NCBI RefSeq assembly: GCF_028435365.1
Contig: NZ_JAGTJJ010000059.1
Span: 1 to 64,000, forward strand
Reading direction: 5' to 3'
DNA from: Polyangium jinanense
Lineage (GTDB): Bacteria > Myxococcota > Polyangia > Polyangiales > Polyangiaceae
Length of the DNA: 64,000 nt
Below the pieces are notes generated by a model. The model was not told the origin of the DNA and made no database searches. It saw nothing but the letters and a program-made list of their open reading frames with translations. Of the stretch, positions 51,748 through 60,045 are shown in pieces (positions within the stretch are counted from its first letter, which is position 1; every line of letters begins with the position of its first letter). The position numbers and the translations under genes were made by a program.

Positions 51748-52104
51748 ATGATTCGAACGATCCTCGTGAATGCCGGCCTCCTTCTGGGCCTCGCCGCCGC
51801 TTCGTCCGGGTGTTCCCGGGCGCAGGCCGTCTGCGACATCATCTGCGAGTGCGAGCACTGCAGCGACGAGAGAGAAGTCCAGACGTGCGAGCAACTCGCG
51901 ACGCAGGAAGACGTGGCGGACGCCTACGATTGCGGCGACGCCTGGACGACCTACACACTCTGCGTCGAGGAGAAGGGCACGTGCGACGAAAAGGAGGCCC
52001 AATTCTCGACGGTGCAGAACAACAACGACCTGTGCGACGCCGATCGGAACGCCCTCCAGTCGTGCATCGACGCGGCCTCTGCGCACGGCGGCGTCCGGTT
52101 CTGA
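51748..52104 (+). CDS. Cys-rich lipoprotein B (intact)
   Basis: 118 residues. GGAGGTAGGAGC precedes the ATG. The signal ends AASSGCSR (lipobox). The mature part has 11 cysteines in tight groups (CDIICECEHC, CGDAWTTYTLC), a disulfide-rich fold. It follows copy A2, and the two genes are probably one operon. The role is unknown; similar Cys-rich pairs occur in myxobacterial genomes as uncharacterised lipoproteins. Confidence 0.82.
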   Translation: MIRTILVNAGLLLGLAAASSGCSRAQAVCDIICECEHCSDEREVQTCEQLATQEDVADAYDCGDAWTTYTLCVEEKGTCDEKEAQFSTVQNNNDLCDADRNALQSCIDAASAHGGVRF

Positions 52105-52122
52105 GAGGGTGTTCCACAGGGA

Positions 52123-52421
52123 TGCGCGGGGCTTTGCCCCGCACCCCAGAAGGGGGCTGTCCGCCCCCTTCACCCCGGACCAGCGCAAGCGCTGGACTCG
52201 GGGTCGATGAACTGCGCGATGCGCAGTTCATCGAACAGGCCGTGGCAAGACCCGCGACGACCTTGCCAGTTGAGACAGCAGCACTGCCCTGCCTGGTGGC
52301 AACGTCTTCCCTGTCGACAGCGCGCATCGCGCGCTGTCGCCCCGCGTCCAGGGCTTGCCCAGGCCCCGGGTCCAGGGGTGGACAACCCCTGGTCGGGGTC
52401 CGGGGTGAAACCCCGGCGCTA
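52123..52421. repeat. Nested-palindrome intergenic element, copy R8 (complete, variant right arm)
   Basis: Left hairpin as in R3 (TCGATGAACTGCGC, loop GAT). The right hairpin is CGACAGCGCGC, loop ATC, GCGCGCTGTCG: a third stem version with paired changes on both sides around the constant GCGC-ATC-GCGC core. Outer hairpins are GCGGGGC/GCCCCGC and GGGGGC/GCCCCC on the left and CCGGGG/CCCCGG on the right. It fills the 330-base gap between lipoprotein B and the convergent sigma-54 regulator. Confidence 0.92.
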
Positions 52422-52433
52422 CGCTCTGAGAGC

Positions 52434-53981
52434 CTAGCGTTCGGCTTCGTCGTCGCCCGCCATCCCGAACGCCCGCATCTTTCGCTTCAGCGTATTCCTG
52501 TCGATCCCGAGGGCCCGCGCGGCGCGGCTCAGGTTGCCGCTCTCCGCCGTGAGCGCGGCCGCGAGGGCCGCGCGCTCCGCCGCCTCGACCACGTCCCGCA
52601 GCGGCCGCACGTCGCTGCCGCTTGCGCTTCCGGCGGCGCTTGCGCTTGCGCTCCCGCTGCCGCTTCCGCTCCGGATGTCCGGGGCCAGATCCGACACGTT
52701 GACCACGTCGTCGCAGAACACGGCCCACCGCATCACCTCGGCCCGGAGCTCGCGCACGTTGCCCGGCCAGGCGTGACTCGCGAGCGCCCGCATCGCTTCG
52801 CGCGTCACCCGGAGCCGCCGCCCTCCCTTCTTCGCCCGGATCTCCGCGAGGAACGACTCCACGAGTCGCTCCACGTCGCCCGGCCTCGCCCGGAGCGGCG
52901 GCACGAGCAGCGTCGCGCCGCGTAGCCGATAGTAGAGATCCTCCCGGAACGCGCCCGCCTTCACCATCGCCCCGAGATCCCGGTGCGTCGCGGCCACGAT
53001 CCGCACGTCGACGGAAACCCGCCCCTCGCCGCCCACGCGCCGGAGCGTCCCCTCCTGCAGCACGCGCAAAAGCGCCGCTTGCACCCGCGGCTGCATCTCG
53101 CCGATCTCGTCGAGGAACAACGTCCCGCCGTGCGCTTGCTCGAACACGCCCCGGCGCCTCTTCCCCGCGCCCGTGAACGCGCCCGCCTCGTGCCCGAAGA
53201 GCTCGCTCGACAGCACGCCCTCCGCGAACACCGAGCAGTTCTCCGCCACGAACGGCCCGTCCTTCCGCGGCGAAAGCGCGTGAATCTCCCGCGCGCAGAG
53301 CTCCTTGCCCGTGCCCGTCTCCCCGAGCACGAGCACCGGCGCGTCGCTCGCGCCGACGCGCTCGATCTTCGCCCGCAGCTCGACCATCGGAGCGCTCTCG
53401 CCGAGCAGCGACGACGTTCCCTTCTGCGCCGCTGCCCGTAGGCGAGCGATCTCGTCGCGCATCGCGCGGATCTCGGGAAACCCCTCGATGTCGAGCCGCA
53501 CCTCCCGCACCGCCTTCGGATGCGGCACGGGCACGAACGCGGGCGGGATCACCTGCAGCATCCGCGCCGGCAAGAGGCCTGCTTGCACCAGGATCACCCA
53601 GAGCGTCTGCGCTTGTGGCGTGCCCGCCGAGAGCAGGACGTCGAGCGCCACGTTCGTGGCCAAGAGCTCCGACTTCGCCCGCTCGACGAGGGGGCCGAGC
53701 AGGCGAAAGAGCCGTCCGTAATCGGTCGGATCATCGGTGTCGATCACGCAGAGCTCGACCTTGCGCACGCGCGCCTCGATCGAGCGGCAGAGCGAGCGGG
53801 CGGGCGTCTCTCCCTGCGGGATCGAAAGCACCCACGCGACGTCGTAGCGGCTCTCGTTCTGGTCGAGCAGCCTGAGCACCGGCCCCCGATCACTCGCGGG
53901 CCGCGCCATCTGATGCGAGGGCTGCGGGCCCGTCACTCCCGCATCCGACCACGTGATGAGCGCTTGCTTCACCTGGTGCAT
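52434..53981 (-). CDS. Sigma-54-dependent activator with CARF-like sensor (RtcR type)
   Basis: 515 residues taking the ATG at 53981 (MHQVKQALITWSD); 43 more open codons upstream run into operator-like repeats and lack conservation logic. The N-terminal 190 residues look like a CARF-type sensor: QALITWSD, YDVAWVLSIP, VELCVIDTDDPTDYGR and VLLSAGTPQAQ with the conserved nucleotide-sensing loop. Then a sigma-54 ATPase domain: Walker A GETGTGKE, GAFTGA loop, and Walker B LDEIGEM. A Ser/Gly/Ala linker (encoded by hexamer-like DNA at 52615-52675) leads to a Fis-type HTH (LSRAARALGIDRNTLKRKM). It is divergent from rtcB, so it is probably its activator, like RtcR of E. coli. Confidence 0.88.
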   Translation of the reverse strand: MHQVKQALITWSDAGVTGPQPSHQMARPASDRGPVLRLLDQNESRYDVAWVLSIPQGETPARSLCRSIEARVRKVELCVIDTDDPTDYGRLFRLLGPLVERAKSELLATNVALDVLLSAGTPQAQTLWVILVQAGLLPARMLQVIPPAFVPVPHPKAVREVRLDIEGFPEIRAMRDEIARLRAAAQKGTSSLLGESAPMVELRAKIERVGASDAPVLVLGETGTGKELCAREIHALSPRKDGPFVAENCSVFAEGVLSSELFGHEAGAFTGAGKRRRGVFEQAHGGTLFLDEIGEMQPRVQAALLRVLQEGTLRRVGGEGRVSVDVRIVAATHRDLGAMVKAGAFREDLYYRLRGATLLVPPLRARPGDVERLVESFLAEIRAKKGGRRLRVTREAMRALASHAWPGNVRELRAEVMRWAVFCDDVVNVSDLAPDIRSGSGSGSASASAAGSASGSDVRPLRDVVEAAERAALAAALTAESGNLSRAARALGIDRNTLKRKMRAFGMAGDDEAER

Positions 53982-54034
53982 CGTACACCACCCATGGTGC
54001 ACCGTATACCACCGTTCTGATGCACCGTGCACCA
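53974..54034. promoter_or_regulatory. Three operator-like repeats (candidate enhancer sites for the sigma-54 regulator)
   Basis: Three 17-bp imperfect palindromes: TGGTGCATCGTACACCA (53974-53990), TGGTGCACCGTATACCA (53995-54011) and TGATGCACCGTGCACCA (54018-54034). Starts are 21 and 23 bases apart, about two helical turns, so all face the same side of the DNA. They lie 41 bases or more upstream of the sigma-54 promoter at 54075. They match what is expected for enhancer sites of the adjacent regulator. They overlap its own start region, which allows autoregulation. Confidence 0.82.
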
Positions 54035-54074
54035 TCCCTGCGAGGCTCCCATCGAATTCTCCGCGAAATCTGAC

Positions 54075-54090
54075 TGGCACGCTTTCCGCA
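54075..54090 (+). promoter_or_regulatory. Sigma-54 (-24/-12) promoter of rtcB
   Basis: TGGCACGCTTTCCGCA fits the consensus TGGCACGNNNNTTGCW with both invariant dinucleotides (GG at -24, GC at -12) at the correct 10-base spacing; only the two T before GC are replaced by C. It is 46 bases before the rtcB ATG, and the candidate enhancer repeats end 40 bases upstream. Confidence 0.82.
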
Positions 54091-54136
54091 TTACGGGGCC
54101 ACGAACGCAATCAACAAGCCGTTCGAGCTACCTGCC

Positions 54137-55375
54137 ATGGGCACTTCTTCTCTCCCCAAACCGTCCCTTCCCCCGCATGCCCGCATCTTCGCCCGCCCCG
54201 ATGTCTGGATGGAGGGCGAGGCCATCACGCAGTTCGTCCGCGTCGCCGAGCTCCCCGGCTGCGTGCGCGCCGCGGGCATGCCCGATCTTCACTCCGGACG
54301 CGGCCCCATCGGCGCCGCGTTCGCCTTCGAGGAGCGCGTGCTCCCGTACCTCGTCGGCGGCGACGCCGGGTGCGGCGTGCTCCTCTTCGCCACGACCGCC
54401 TCCCCGCGCGCCGTGGACAAACTCGAGCGCCGCGTCCGCGCCGCGATGGACGAGGATCCGCTCGAAGGCTGCGACCCCCTCGAGGTCTTCGATGCCTGCT
54501 GGCACAAGGGCGCGAGGGGCCTCACCGAGGTCGCGAACGTGCCGGACGACATCGCCGCGATGGCCGAACGCGAGTGCACGCTCGATCTCGGCCCGAGCGG
54601 TGATCCCGCGGACTACCGCGATCCCTCGCACGGCCGCGCGCTCGGCAGCATCGGCAGCGGCAACCACTTCGCCGAGATCACGCGCGTCACCGAGGTGCGC
54701 GACGAGGCCGCGGCAGACGCGATGGGCCTCGAAAAAGGCGGCCTCGTCGCGCTCGTGCACACGGGCTCGCGTGGGCTCGGCGCCCAGATCGGGCGGCGCT
54801 ACGGCGACGTCACGCTCACGGGCGCGGCCATCGACGTCTACCTCGCGGATCTCGCGGGCGCGGTGCGGTTCGCCCAGGCAAACCGCTTCCTCGTCGCTTG
54901 CCGGCTGCTCCGCGCGCTCTCGGCGTTGCGAAGGGACAAGGTCCGCTCCGCGATCGACATCGTGCACAACACGATCCGGCGCGAGGACATCGCGGGCACG
55001 CCTGTGTGGATCCATCGCAAGGGCGCCGCGCCCGCGAGCCGCGGCGAGGCCACGGTCGTGCTCGGCAGCCGCGGCGCGCCTTCCTGGGTGCTCGTCGGGA
55101 ATGGGCACGAGGGCGCGCTCGCGTCGGTCGCGCACGGCGCGGGTCGTCGCATGACCCGCACCGAAGCGCGCGCCAAGCTCGCCACGCGGTACAAACGCGC
55201 CGAGCTCGGCCGTACGGCGCACGGCGGCCGCATCGTGTGCGACGACGCGGACCTGCTCTACGAGGAGCACCCGGACGCGTACAAGCCGATCGAGCCGGTC
55301 GTCGCGAGCCTGGTCGACGAGGGCCTCGCGGCTCCGATCGCCTCGCTCGTGCCGCTCGTCACGGTGAAGCAATGA
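54137..55375 (+). CDS. rtcB: RNA-splicing ligase RtcB
   Basis: 412 residues. RtcB landmarks are all present: AAGMPDLHSGRGPIGAAF, VGGDAGCGVLLF with metal-binding Asp76 and Cys79, ALGSIGSGNHFAEI (His177), VHTGSRGLGAQIG (His208), DIVHNTIRRED (His278) and VAHGAGRRMTR with the guanylylated His333. RtcB joins RNA 2',3'-cyclic phosphate (or 3'-P) to 5'-OH ends with GTP and Mn2+. The size and the partner prfH mark it as the RtcB2 subgroup rather than the RtcA-linked one. Its stop overlaps the prfH start (ATGA). It should be expressed from the sigma-54 promoter under the divergent regulator. Confidence 0.95.
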   Translation: MGTSSLPKPSLPPHARIFARPDVWMEGEAITQFVRVAELPGCVRAAGMPDLHSGRGPIGAAFAFEERVLPYLVGGDAGCGVLLFATTASPRAVDKLERRVRAAMDEDPLEGCDPLEVFDACWHKGARGLTEVANVPDDIAAMAERECTLDLGPSGDPADYRDPSHGRALGSIGSGNHFAEITRVTEVRDEAAADAMGLEKGGLVALVHTGSRGLGAQIGRRYGDVTLTGAAIDVYLADLAGAVRFAQANRFLVACRLLRALSALRRDKVRSAIDIVHNTIRREDIAGTPVWIHRKGAAPASRGEATVVLGSRGAPSWVLVGNGHEGALASVAHGAGRRMTRTEARAKLATRYKRAELGRTAHGGRIVCDDADLLYEEHPDAYKPIEPVVASLVDEGLAAPIASLVPLVTVKQ

Positions 55376-56010
55376 AGAAGCTCGTCGTGCAGGTGACGGC
55401 CGGCTACGGGCCCGCGGAGGTGCGCCGGTTCGTCGCGCTCCTCGCGGCGCGGCTCGCGGATGCGTGTGATGCGCGGGGCCTCGTCGTCGAGGAGACGGTG
55501 ATCCACGGCGACGAGGACGCGCCTCTTTCGGTGGAGCTCGTCGTCGCGGGGGATCCTGCGCGCATCGAAGGCGAGGCAGGCACGCACGCGCTCGTCGCGC
55601 GCAGTCCCGACCGCGGAAAAGCCGCCCGCAAGCGCTGGTACGCGTCCGTCGTGCTGCACGAGGACGACGACGTCGGCGCGGACGACGGGGCCGCGATCGA
55701 CCCGCGCGACGTCGAGGTCACGACGATGCGCGCGAGCGGCCCCGGCGGGCAGAACGTCAACAAGACGGAGACGGCGGTCCGCGCGCGGCATGTGCCGACG
55801 GGGATCGTCGTGCGGGTCGCGGACGAGCGATCCCAGCGGGCGAACGTGCGGCGCGCGCTCGCGCGGATCGCGGTGCTCCTCCGGAAGCGGGCCGCACACG
55901 CGGCGGCCGCGAAGGAGGCTGCGCGATGGACCTCGCATGCGCGGCTCGAACGAGGCGCGCCCGTGCGCACCTACGCGCTCTCGTCGCGGGGCGCGCTCGT
56001 GGAGACGTGA
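55372..56010 (+). CDS. prfH: Peptide chain release factor-like protein PrfH
   Basis: 212 residues. The ATG overlaps the rtcB stop, so it is coupled. The domain is a release factor without the codon-recognition domain 2: N-terminal MKKLVVQVTAGYGPAEVR, then ASGPGGQNVNKTETAVRARH with the GGQ at 125-127, DERSQRANVRRALARI, and a basic tail. Known of the family: PrfH works with RtcB2 to release peptides from and religate ribosomes whose 16S decoding centre was nicked, for example by colicin E3-type toxins. That pairing is seen here intact. It is unusual that a third small gene follows. Confidence 0.92.
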   Translation: MKKLVVQVTAGYGPAEVRRFVALLAARLADACDARGLVVEETVIHGDEDAPLSVELVVAGDPARIEGEAGTHALVARSPDRGKAARKRWYASVVLHEDDDVGADDGAAIDPRDVEVTTMRASGPGGQNVNKTETAVRARHVPTGIVVRVADERSQRANVRRALARIAVLLRKRAAHAAAAKEAARWTSHARLERGAPVRTYALSSRGALVET

Positions 56011-56028
56011 ACTTCGAGAGGTGAACCC

Positions 56029-56523
56029 ATGCGAAAAGACATGTTCGAGCTCATCATCGAGCGCCCGCGGTACGACTGGGGTCGCGGGCGTGGCGCGGGC
56101 AAGGGCCGCTACGCGACGCGCATGAAGGCCGATCCCGAGGCCGCGCCGCTCAAGGAGGGCATGAAGTACCGTGGCCGGACGCGGGATCTGAACGAGAACC
56201 TCGCCCCGCTCCGCCGCTTCCTCGAGCGCCGCGTGGGACGCCCGTGGGACGCGGTCTGGTCAGAGATCCGCGCCTCCCTCTCGCCCGACAGCGCCGTGCA
56301 GAAGCACGTCTTCGATCACGTCCTCCAGTACGTCGAACGAAACCCGATCCTCATCGGCGGCATCCCGCACGCGCCCGCGGGCAGAGGCTCGCGACGCGAC
56401 AATTTCCTCCCGCTCAGGAGCCACGGGCACTGGCAATCCTTCTACGTTTGTCCCCGGACCGGCCTGCTCTGCGCGGCCGGCGAGGCCCACCGCCGCCGTA
56501 AAAAGCGCGCTTCGCGAGCCTGA
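56029..56523 (+). CDS. Small basic protein of the rtcB-prfH operon (MRKDM family)
   Basis: 164 residues; GAGAGGTG lies before the ATG. It begins MRKDMFELIIERPRYDWGRG, then GMKYRGRTRDLNENLAPL, RRFLERRVGRPWDAVWSEIR and SPDSAVQKHVFDHVLQYVE; the end (GHWQSFYVCPRTGLLCAAG) has two cysteines and a basic tail. I recall similar proteins beginning MRKDM..VI.ERPR next to RNA-repair or RtcB genes in other phyla, but no function. The basic, arginine-rich start and the gene order suggest it binds RNA or the ribosome. It lies 18 bases after prfH and should be the third gene of the unit. Confidence 0.8.
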   Translation: MRKDMFELIIERPRYDWGRGRGAGKGRYATRMKADPEAAPLKEGMKYRGRTRDLNENLAPLRRFLERRVGRPWDAVWSEIRASLSPDSAVQKHVFDHVLQYVERNPILIGGIPHAPAGRGSRRDNFLPLRSHGHWQSFYVCPRTGLLCAAGEAHRRRKKRASRA

Positions 56524-56660
56524 CGTCGTTGTCAGGGCCGCACCGCGCTCGCACCGCGCGCCGCGCTCCCCCTCCCCGCGCGTTTTTCGAACGACGCCGT
56601 GATGGCACTCTTCTTGCCGACCGCCGGCCATCGCGCGACGCGCTCAAAGGAGGACCATTC

Positions 56661-58067
56661 ATGCTTCGACTTCCCTACCTTGCCTTCGTCTCGACGCTCG
56701 CTCTCACCGGCTGCACGGGCCTCGCGCTCGGGGAAAACAACCCGGGCCAGGACACGTGGCTCGGCAACGGCGCCATCGCCGTCGACGATCGCACCGAGAC
56801 ATCGTTCGTCCTCGCCAGCGACACGGAAGACCCGGCCCAACCTGAAAAGATCCCCGCGAGCACACTCTTCGCGATCGACCCCGACACGGGCCTTGTGCGC
56901 GAGGCCGCGAATCTCACGGGCCGTGACGATCCGCGTCTGCTCTTCCCGGCCTCGGGCCTGCTCGTGATGAGCGAGGAGAGCGAAAAGGATCGGCTCGATC
57001 TCTTCGATCAGGAGACGCTCGCGCTGAAGAAGAGCGTGGAGCTCGACATCCGGTACCACGGCACCCGCATGAGCCCGAGCCGCAGTTTCATCGGCGTCGC
57101 GGACAACACCTCGGAAAAATTTCCGATCCACGTCATCGAAGCCGACACCCTCGATCGCCACGTGATCCCGCACGACGGCGAGTGGCTCGAGGCGGTGTTC
57201 CTGAACAAGAGCGACACCCTCGTCGCGATCGTCTTCTACGATCAGGGCAAACCCACGCCGCGGGCGCGTCTTCTCGGCTGGTCGATGCAGGAGCTCGCGA
57301 TCGCCGGTTATCCGCTCGGCCCGACCGGCTTCTGGGCGGCGCCCGTGTTCGACATCGAGGTACCTGGCATCGCCTGGGATCTCTCGTCCTCGTTCACGTG
57401 GATCGGCACGAGCCCGGACGACAAGTACATCGTGTTCCCCGTTCGCAAGGCCGAGGTCCAGCCGGACGACAAGATCGTCTACACGCACGAGCTGCTCGTG
57501 CTCGACCCGGGAACGAAGGAGCTCCGCGAGGTCCCCGGCGCGCGTGGCCCCGTGGGCTTCACGCCCGACGGCTCGACCATCGTGTCCTACGGCGATCAGG
57601 ACATGAACGGCAACCAGGAGCTCTGGCTCGTCGATGCGGAGACGCTCGAAGTCGATCCGGAGCCCGTGACGATCGAGGGCGGCATCTCGTACTTCGTGAG
57701 CCGCGACGGAAACTTCATCGTCGTCGCCTCCTCGAACGGCGAGCAACAGCTCGTGCTCTACGACGTGGACCAGGACAGATCCACGCAGATGGAGGGCCCC
57801 GGCGTGGGCCTCGAAGAGTTCGTGAGCCGCGTGGGCCGCAAGGAGATGTGGATCGTCGACAATCAATCGCTCTTCCGGCTCGATCTCGCGGCCGGCGAGA
57901 TCGCAGAGGTGGAGACGACGTTCACCCCCGAGCACGTGAACATCCTGCCCACGCGTGATCGCCTCGTGCTCGACGACGCGGACTCGAACGACATCGTCTT
58001 CTTCGACCCGAACGACAAGAGCGTGAAGACCATCGTGGCGCTCCCCGTCGGCAAAACCTCGCCCTGA
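56661..58067 (+). CDS. Beta-propeller-like lipoprotein
   Basis: 468 residues. AAAGGAGG lies 8 bases before ATG 56661. The signal ends LALTGCTG (lipobox). The rest is a string of repeating four-strand blades: TLFAIDPDTGLVREAANLTG, LLVMSEESEKDRLDLFD, HGTRMSPSRSFIGVADN, LDRHVIPHDGEWLEAVFL, KYIVFPVRKAEVQ and so on, with WD-like phrases (SRDGNFIVVASSNGEQQLVLYD), as in TolB/SMP-type or YncE propellers. A structural or binding role in the envelope is likely, but no ligand is evident. It may be read with the oxidoreductase 27 bases downstream. Confidence 0.84.
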   Translation: MLRLPYLAFVSTLALTGCTGLALGENNPGQDTWLGNGAIAVDDRTETSFVLASDTEDPAQPEKIPASTLFAIDPDTGLVREAANLTGRDDPRLLFPASGLLVMSEESEKDRLDLFDQETLALKKSVELDIRYHGTRMSPSRSFIGVADNTSEKFPIHVIEADTLDRHVIPHDGEWLEAVFLNKSDTLVAIVFYDQGKPTPRARLLGWSMQELAIAGYPLGPTGFWAAPVFDIEVPGIAWDLSSSFTWIGTSPDDKYIVFPVRKAEVQPDDKIVYTHELLVLDPGTKELREVPGARGPVGFTPDGSTIVSYGDQDMNGNQELWLVDAETLEVDPEPVTIEGGISYFVSRDGNFIVVASSNGEQQLVLYDVDQDRSTQMEGPGVGLEEFVSRVGRKEMWIVDNQSLFRLDLAAGEIAEVETTFTPEHVNILPTRDRLVLDDADSNDIVFFDPNDKSVKTIVALPVGKTSP

Positions 58068-58094
58068 GCTCGCTCGCAGGCTAGCGTTGGGCCC

Positions 58095-59126
58095 ATGCGG
58101 AAGGTCGTGATCCACGGGCCCGGCAGCTACGATCGCCTGAAGCTCGAAGAGCATCCGGATCCCAGCCCCGGCCCTGGCGAGATCCTCGTCGACGTCGAGG
58201 CCGCGGGCGTGAACTACGCCGATTGCATCGTGCGCATGGGCCTCTACGAGTCGGCGAAGAAGTACGTCGGCTGGCCCATCACGCCCGGCTTCGAGGTCGC
58301 AGGAAAGGTCGCGGCCCTCGGCGCCGGCGTCTCCGAACCCGCACCCGGTACGCCTGTCTTCGCCGTCACGCGGTTCGGCGGCTACGCGAGCCGCGTCGCG
58401 ATTCCCGCACACCAGGTCTTCCCCTTGCCGAAGGGTTTTAGCGTGGCCGAGGCCGCGGGTTTCCCGTCGGTGTTTCTCACCGCGTATTACGCCCTCTTCG
58501 AGCTCGCGAACGTGCGCCGCGGCGCGAACGTGCTCGTCCACTCGGCGGCGGGCGGCGTGGGCAGCGCGCTCGTGCAGCTCGGCAAGATCGCGGGCTGCCG
58601 CGTGGTCGGCGTCGTCGGCGCGAGCCACAAGGTCGCCGTTGCGCGCAAGCTCGGGGCCGACGCGGTCATCGACAAGAGCGTCGAGCCGTTATGGTCCGTG
58701 GCCGAGCGCCTCGCGCCCGAGGGCTACGACGTCGTGCTCGACGCGAACGGCGTGGAGACGCTCGGCGAGAGCTACCGCCACCTCGCCTCGGCCGGAAGGC
58801 TCGTGATCTACGGCTTCCACACGATGATGCCGCGCCAGGGAGGTCGGCCGAACTGGCTCAAGCTCGCGCGCGACTGGCTGCGCACGCCCCGCTACAACCC
58901 GCTCGACTTGACGAACGACAACAAGAGCGTGCTCGCGTTCAACCTCTCCTACCTGTTTCACAAGAAGGACTTGCTCGAAGAGTACATGTCGAAGCTCGTC
59001 GGCTGGATCGAGGAGGGTCGCATCGCGGCGCCGCCCGTGACCCCGTTCCCCGTGGATCGCGTGGCCGATGCGCACCGCGCGATCGAAAGCGGATCCACGG
59101 TCGGCAAGCTCGTGCTCACCTTCTGA
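58095..59126 (+). CDS. Zinc-independent quinone oxidoreductase of the MDR superfamily (VAT-1-like)
   Basis: 343 residues. The N-terminal catalytic part (EILVDVEAAGVNYADCIVRM) lacks the zinc-binding cysteine cluster of alcohol dehydrogenases. The NADPH Rossmann motif is VLVHSAAGGVGSALVQLGK (AxxGGVG). The region GFHTMMPRQGGRPNWLKLARDWLRTPRY is like VAT-1 and its bacterial relatives. Likely reaction: NADPH-dependent reduction of quinones or enones. The stop overlaps the ankyrin gene's stop by 11 bases in convergent orientation. Confidence 0.9.
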   Translation: MRKVVIHGPGSYDRLKLEEHPDPSPGPGEILVDVEAAGVNYADCIVRMGLYESAKKYVGWPITPGFEVAGKVAALGAGVSEPAPGTPVFAVTRFGGYASRVAIPAHQVFPLPKGFSVAEAAGFPSVFLTAYYALFELANVRRGANVLVHSAAGGVGSALVQLGKIAGCRVVGVVGASHKVAVARKLGADAVIDKSVEPLWSVAERLAPEGYDVVLDANGVETLGESYRHLASAGRLVIYGFHTMMPRQGGRPNWLKLARDWLRTPRYNPLDLTNDNKSVLAFNLSYLFHKKDLLEEYMSKLVGWIEEGRIAAPPVTPFPVDRVADAHRAIESGSTVGKLVLTF

Positions 59127-59991
59127 GCGCCTCTTCCAGCACCCGAGCGCTCTCGGCCTTGCCCGCCTCGCGTGCCCAGTCGAGCGCGGTTTTTCCCGTC
59201 CCGTCGTCGGCGTGTGGATCGGCGCCGAGCGCGAGGAGCGCGCGCACGGTCTTCGCATCGCCGTTGTAGGCCGCGAGGTGCAGCGGCATCCAGCCGTAGT
59301 TCGTCGTCGTGTTGATCGGCACGCCGGCCTCGACGAGCGCGGCCACGGCCTCGGCCTTGCCCGCGTTCGCGGCTCCGAGCAGTGCCTCGGGCCCGTGTTT
59401 GCCGAGGTTGACGCCCTGCGTGAGCAGCCACCGGAGCACGTCCACGCGCCCCGCGGCCGCGGCCCCTTCGAGCGCTTGCGTCGTGTTCGGATCGAGCCCG
59501 CGCGTCGTGAAGAGCTCCGCGAGATCGAGCATCCCGCGCCGCGTCGCCTCCTCGAACGCCCGCGGCTCGATCGGTGCGCCCGCCTCCACGAGCTGCCGCG
59601 CGATCCCCGCATGCCCCGACGCGACCGCAGCCGTCACCGCGTTCATGTTCGCCATCACATCCCGCGCATCGAGGCTCGCGCCGGCGTCGATCAGCGCCTC
59701 CACGACGCTGATCTCCCCGCGCGCGGCCGCCTCCACGAGCGGCGTGCGTCGCGTGAGCTCGTCTGCGGCATCGGGATCCGCGCCGCGATCGATCAAGAGC
59801 TCGGCGACCCTGTCGTGCCCGTTCATGATCGCGAGCATCAACGCGGAGACCGTCCCTTCGAGCACCTCGCGATCGACGCTCGTCTTGTACCTCCGCGTCG
59901 CGTCCACGTTCGCCCCGCGCGTGAGCGCGTCCGTGACGCGCGCCTCATCGCCGCGGCTGGCCGCCTCGAGCAGCTCCTCGTCGAGCGTCAT
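59116..59991 (-). CDS. Ankyrin-repeat protein
   Basis: 291 residues. At least seven ankyrin units of about 33 residues are visible, with the canonical helix starts: DEARVTDALTRGANVD, SALMLAIMNGHDRVAELLIDRGADPD, RTPLVEAAARGEISVVEALID, NAVTAAVASGHAGIARQLVEAG and TKYGWMPLHLAAYNGDAKTVRALLALG. No signal peptide or other domain is seen, so it is probably a cytoplasmic scaffold. Its partners are unknown. The last 11 bases overlap the 3' end of the oxidoreductase gene on the other strand. Confidence 0.92.
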   Translation of the reverse strand: MTLDEELLEAASRGDEARVTDALTRGANVDATRRYKTSVDREVLEGTVSALMLAIMNGHDRVAELLIDRGADPDAADELTRRTPLVEAAARGEISVVEALIDAGASLDARDVMANMNAVTAAVASGHAGIARQLVEAGAPIEPRAFEEATRRGMLDLAELFTTRGLDPNTTQALEGAAAAGRVDVLRWLLTQGVNLGKHGPEALLGAANAGKAEAVAALVEAGVPINTTTNYGWMPLHLAAYNGDAKTVRALLALGADPHADDGTGKTALDWAREAGKAESARVLEEALRR

Positions 59992-60045
59992 GTCTGGAGT
60001 GTGTGGGATCGAAACGAGGGTGGGAAGCCGTACCGGAAAGCGGGC

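Noticed and set aside
53982..54110. Longer N-terminus for the sigma-54 regulator (start at 54110).
   Set aside because: It would translate the operator-like repeats and part of the sigma-54 promoter; MHQVKQALITW fits the expected first strand of the sensor.
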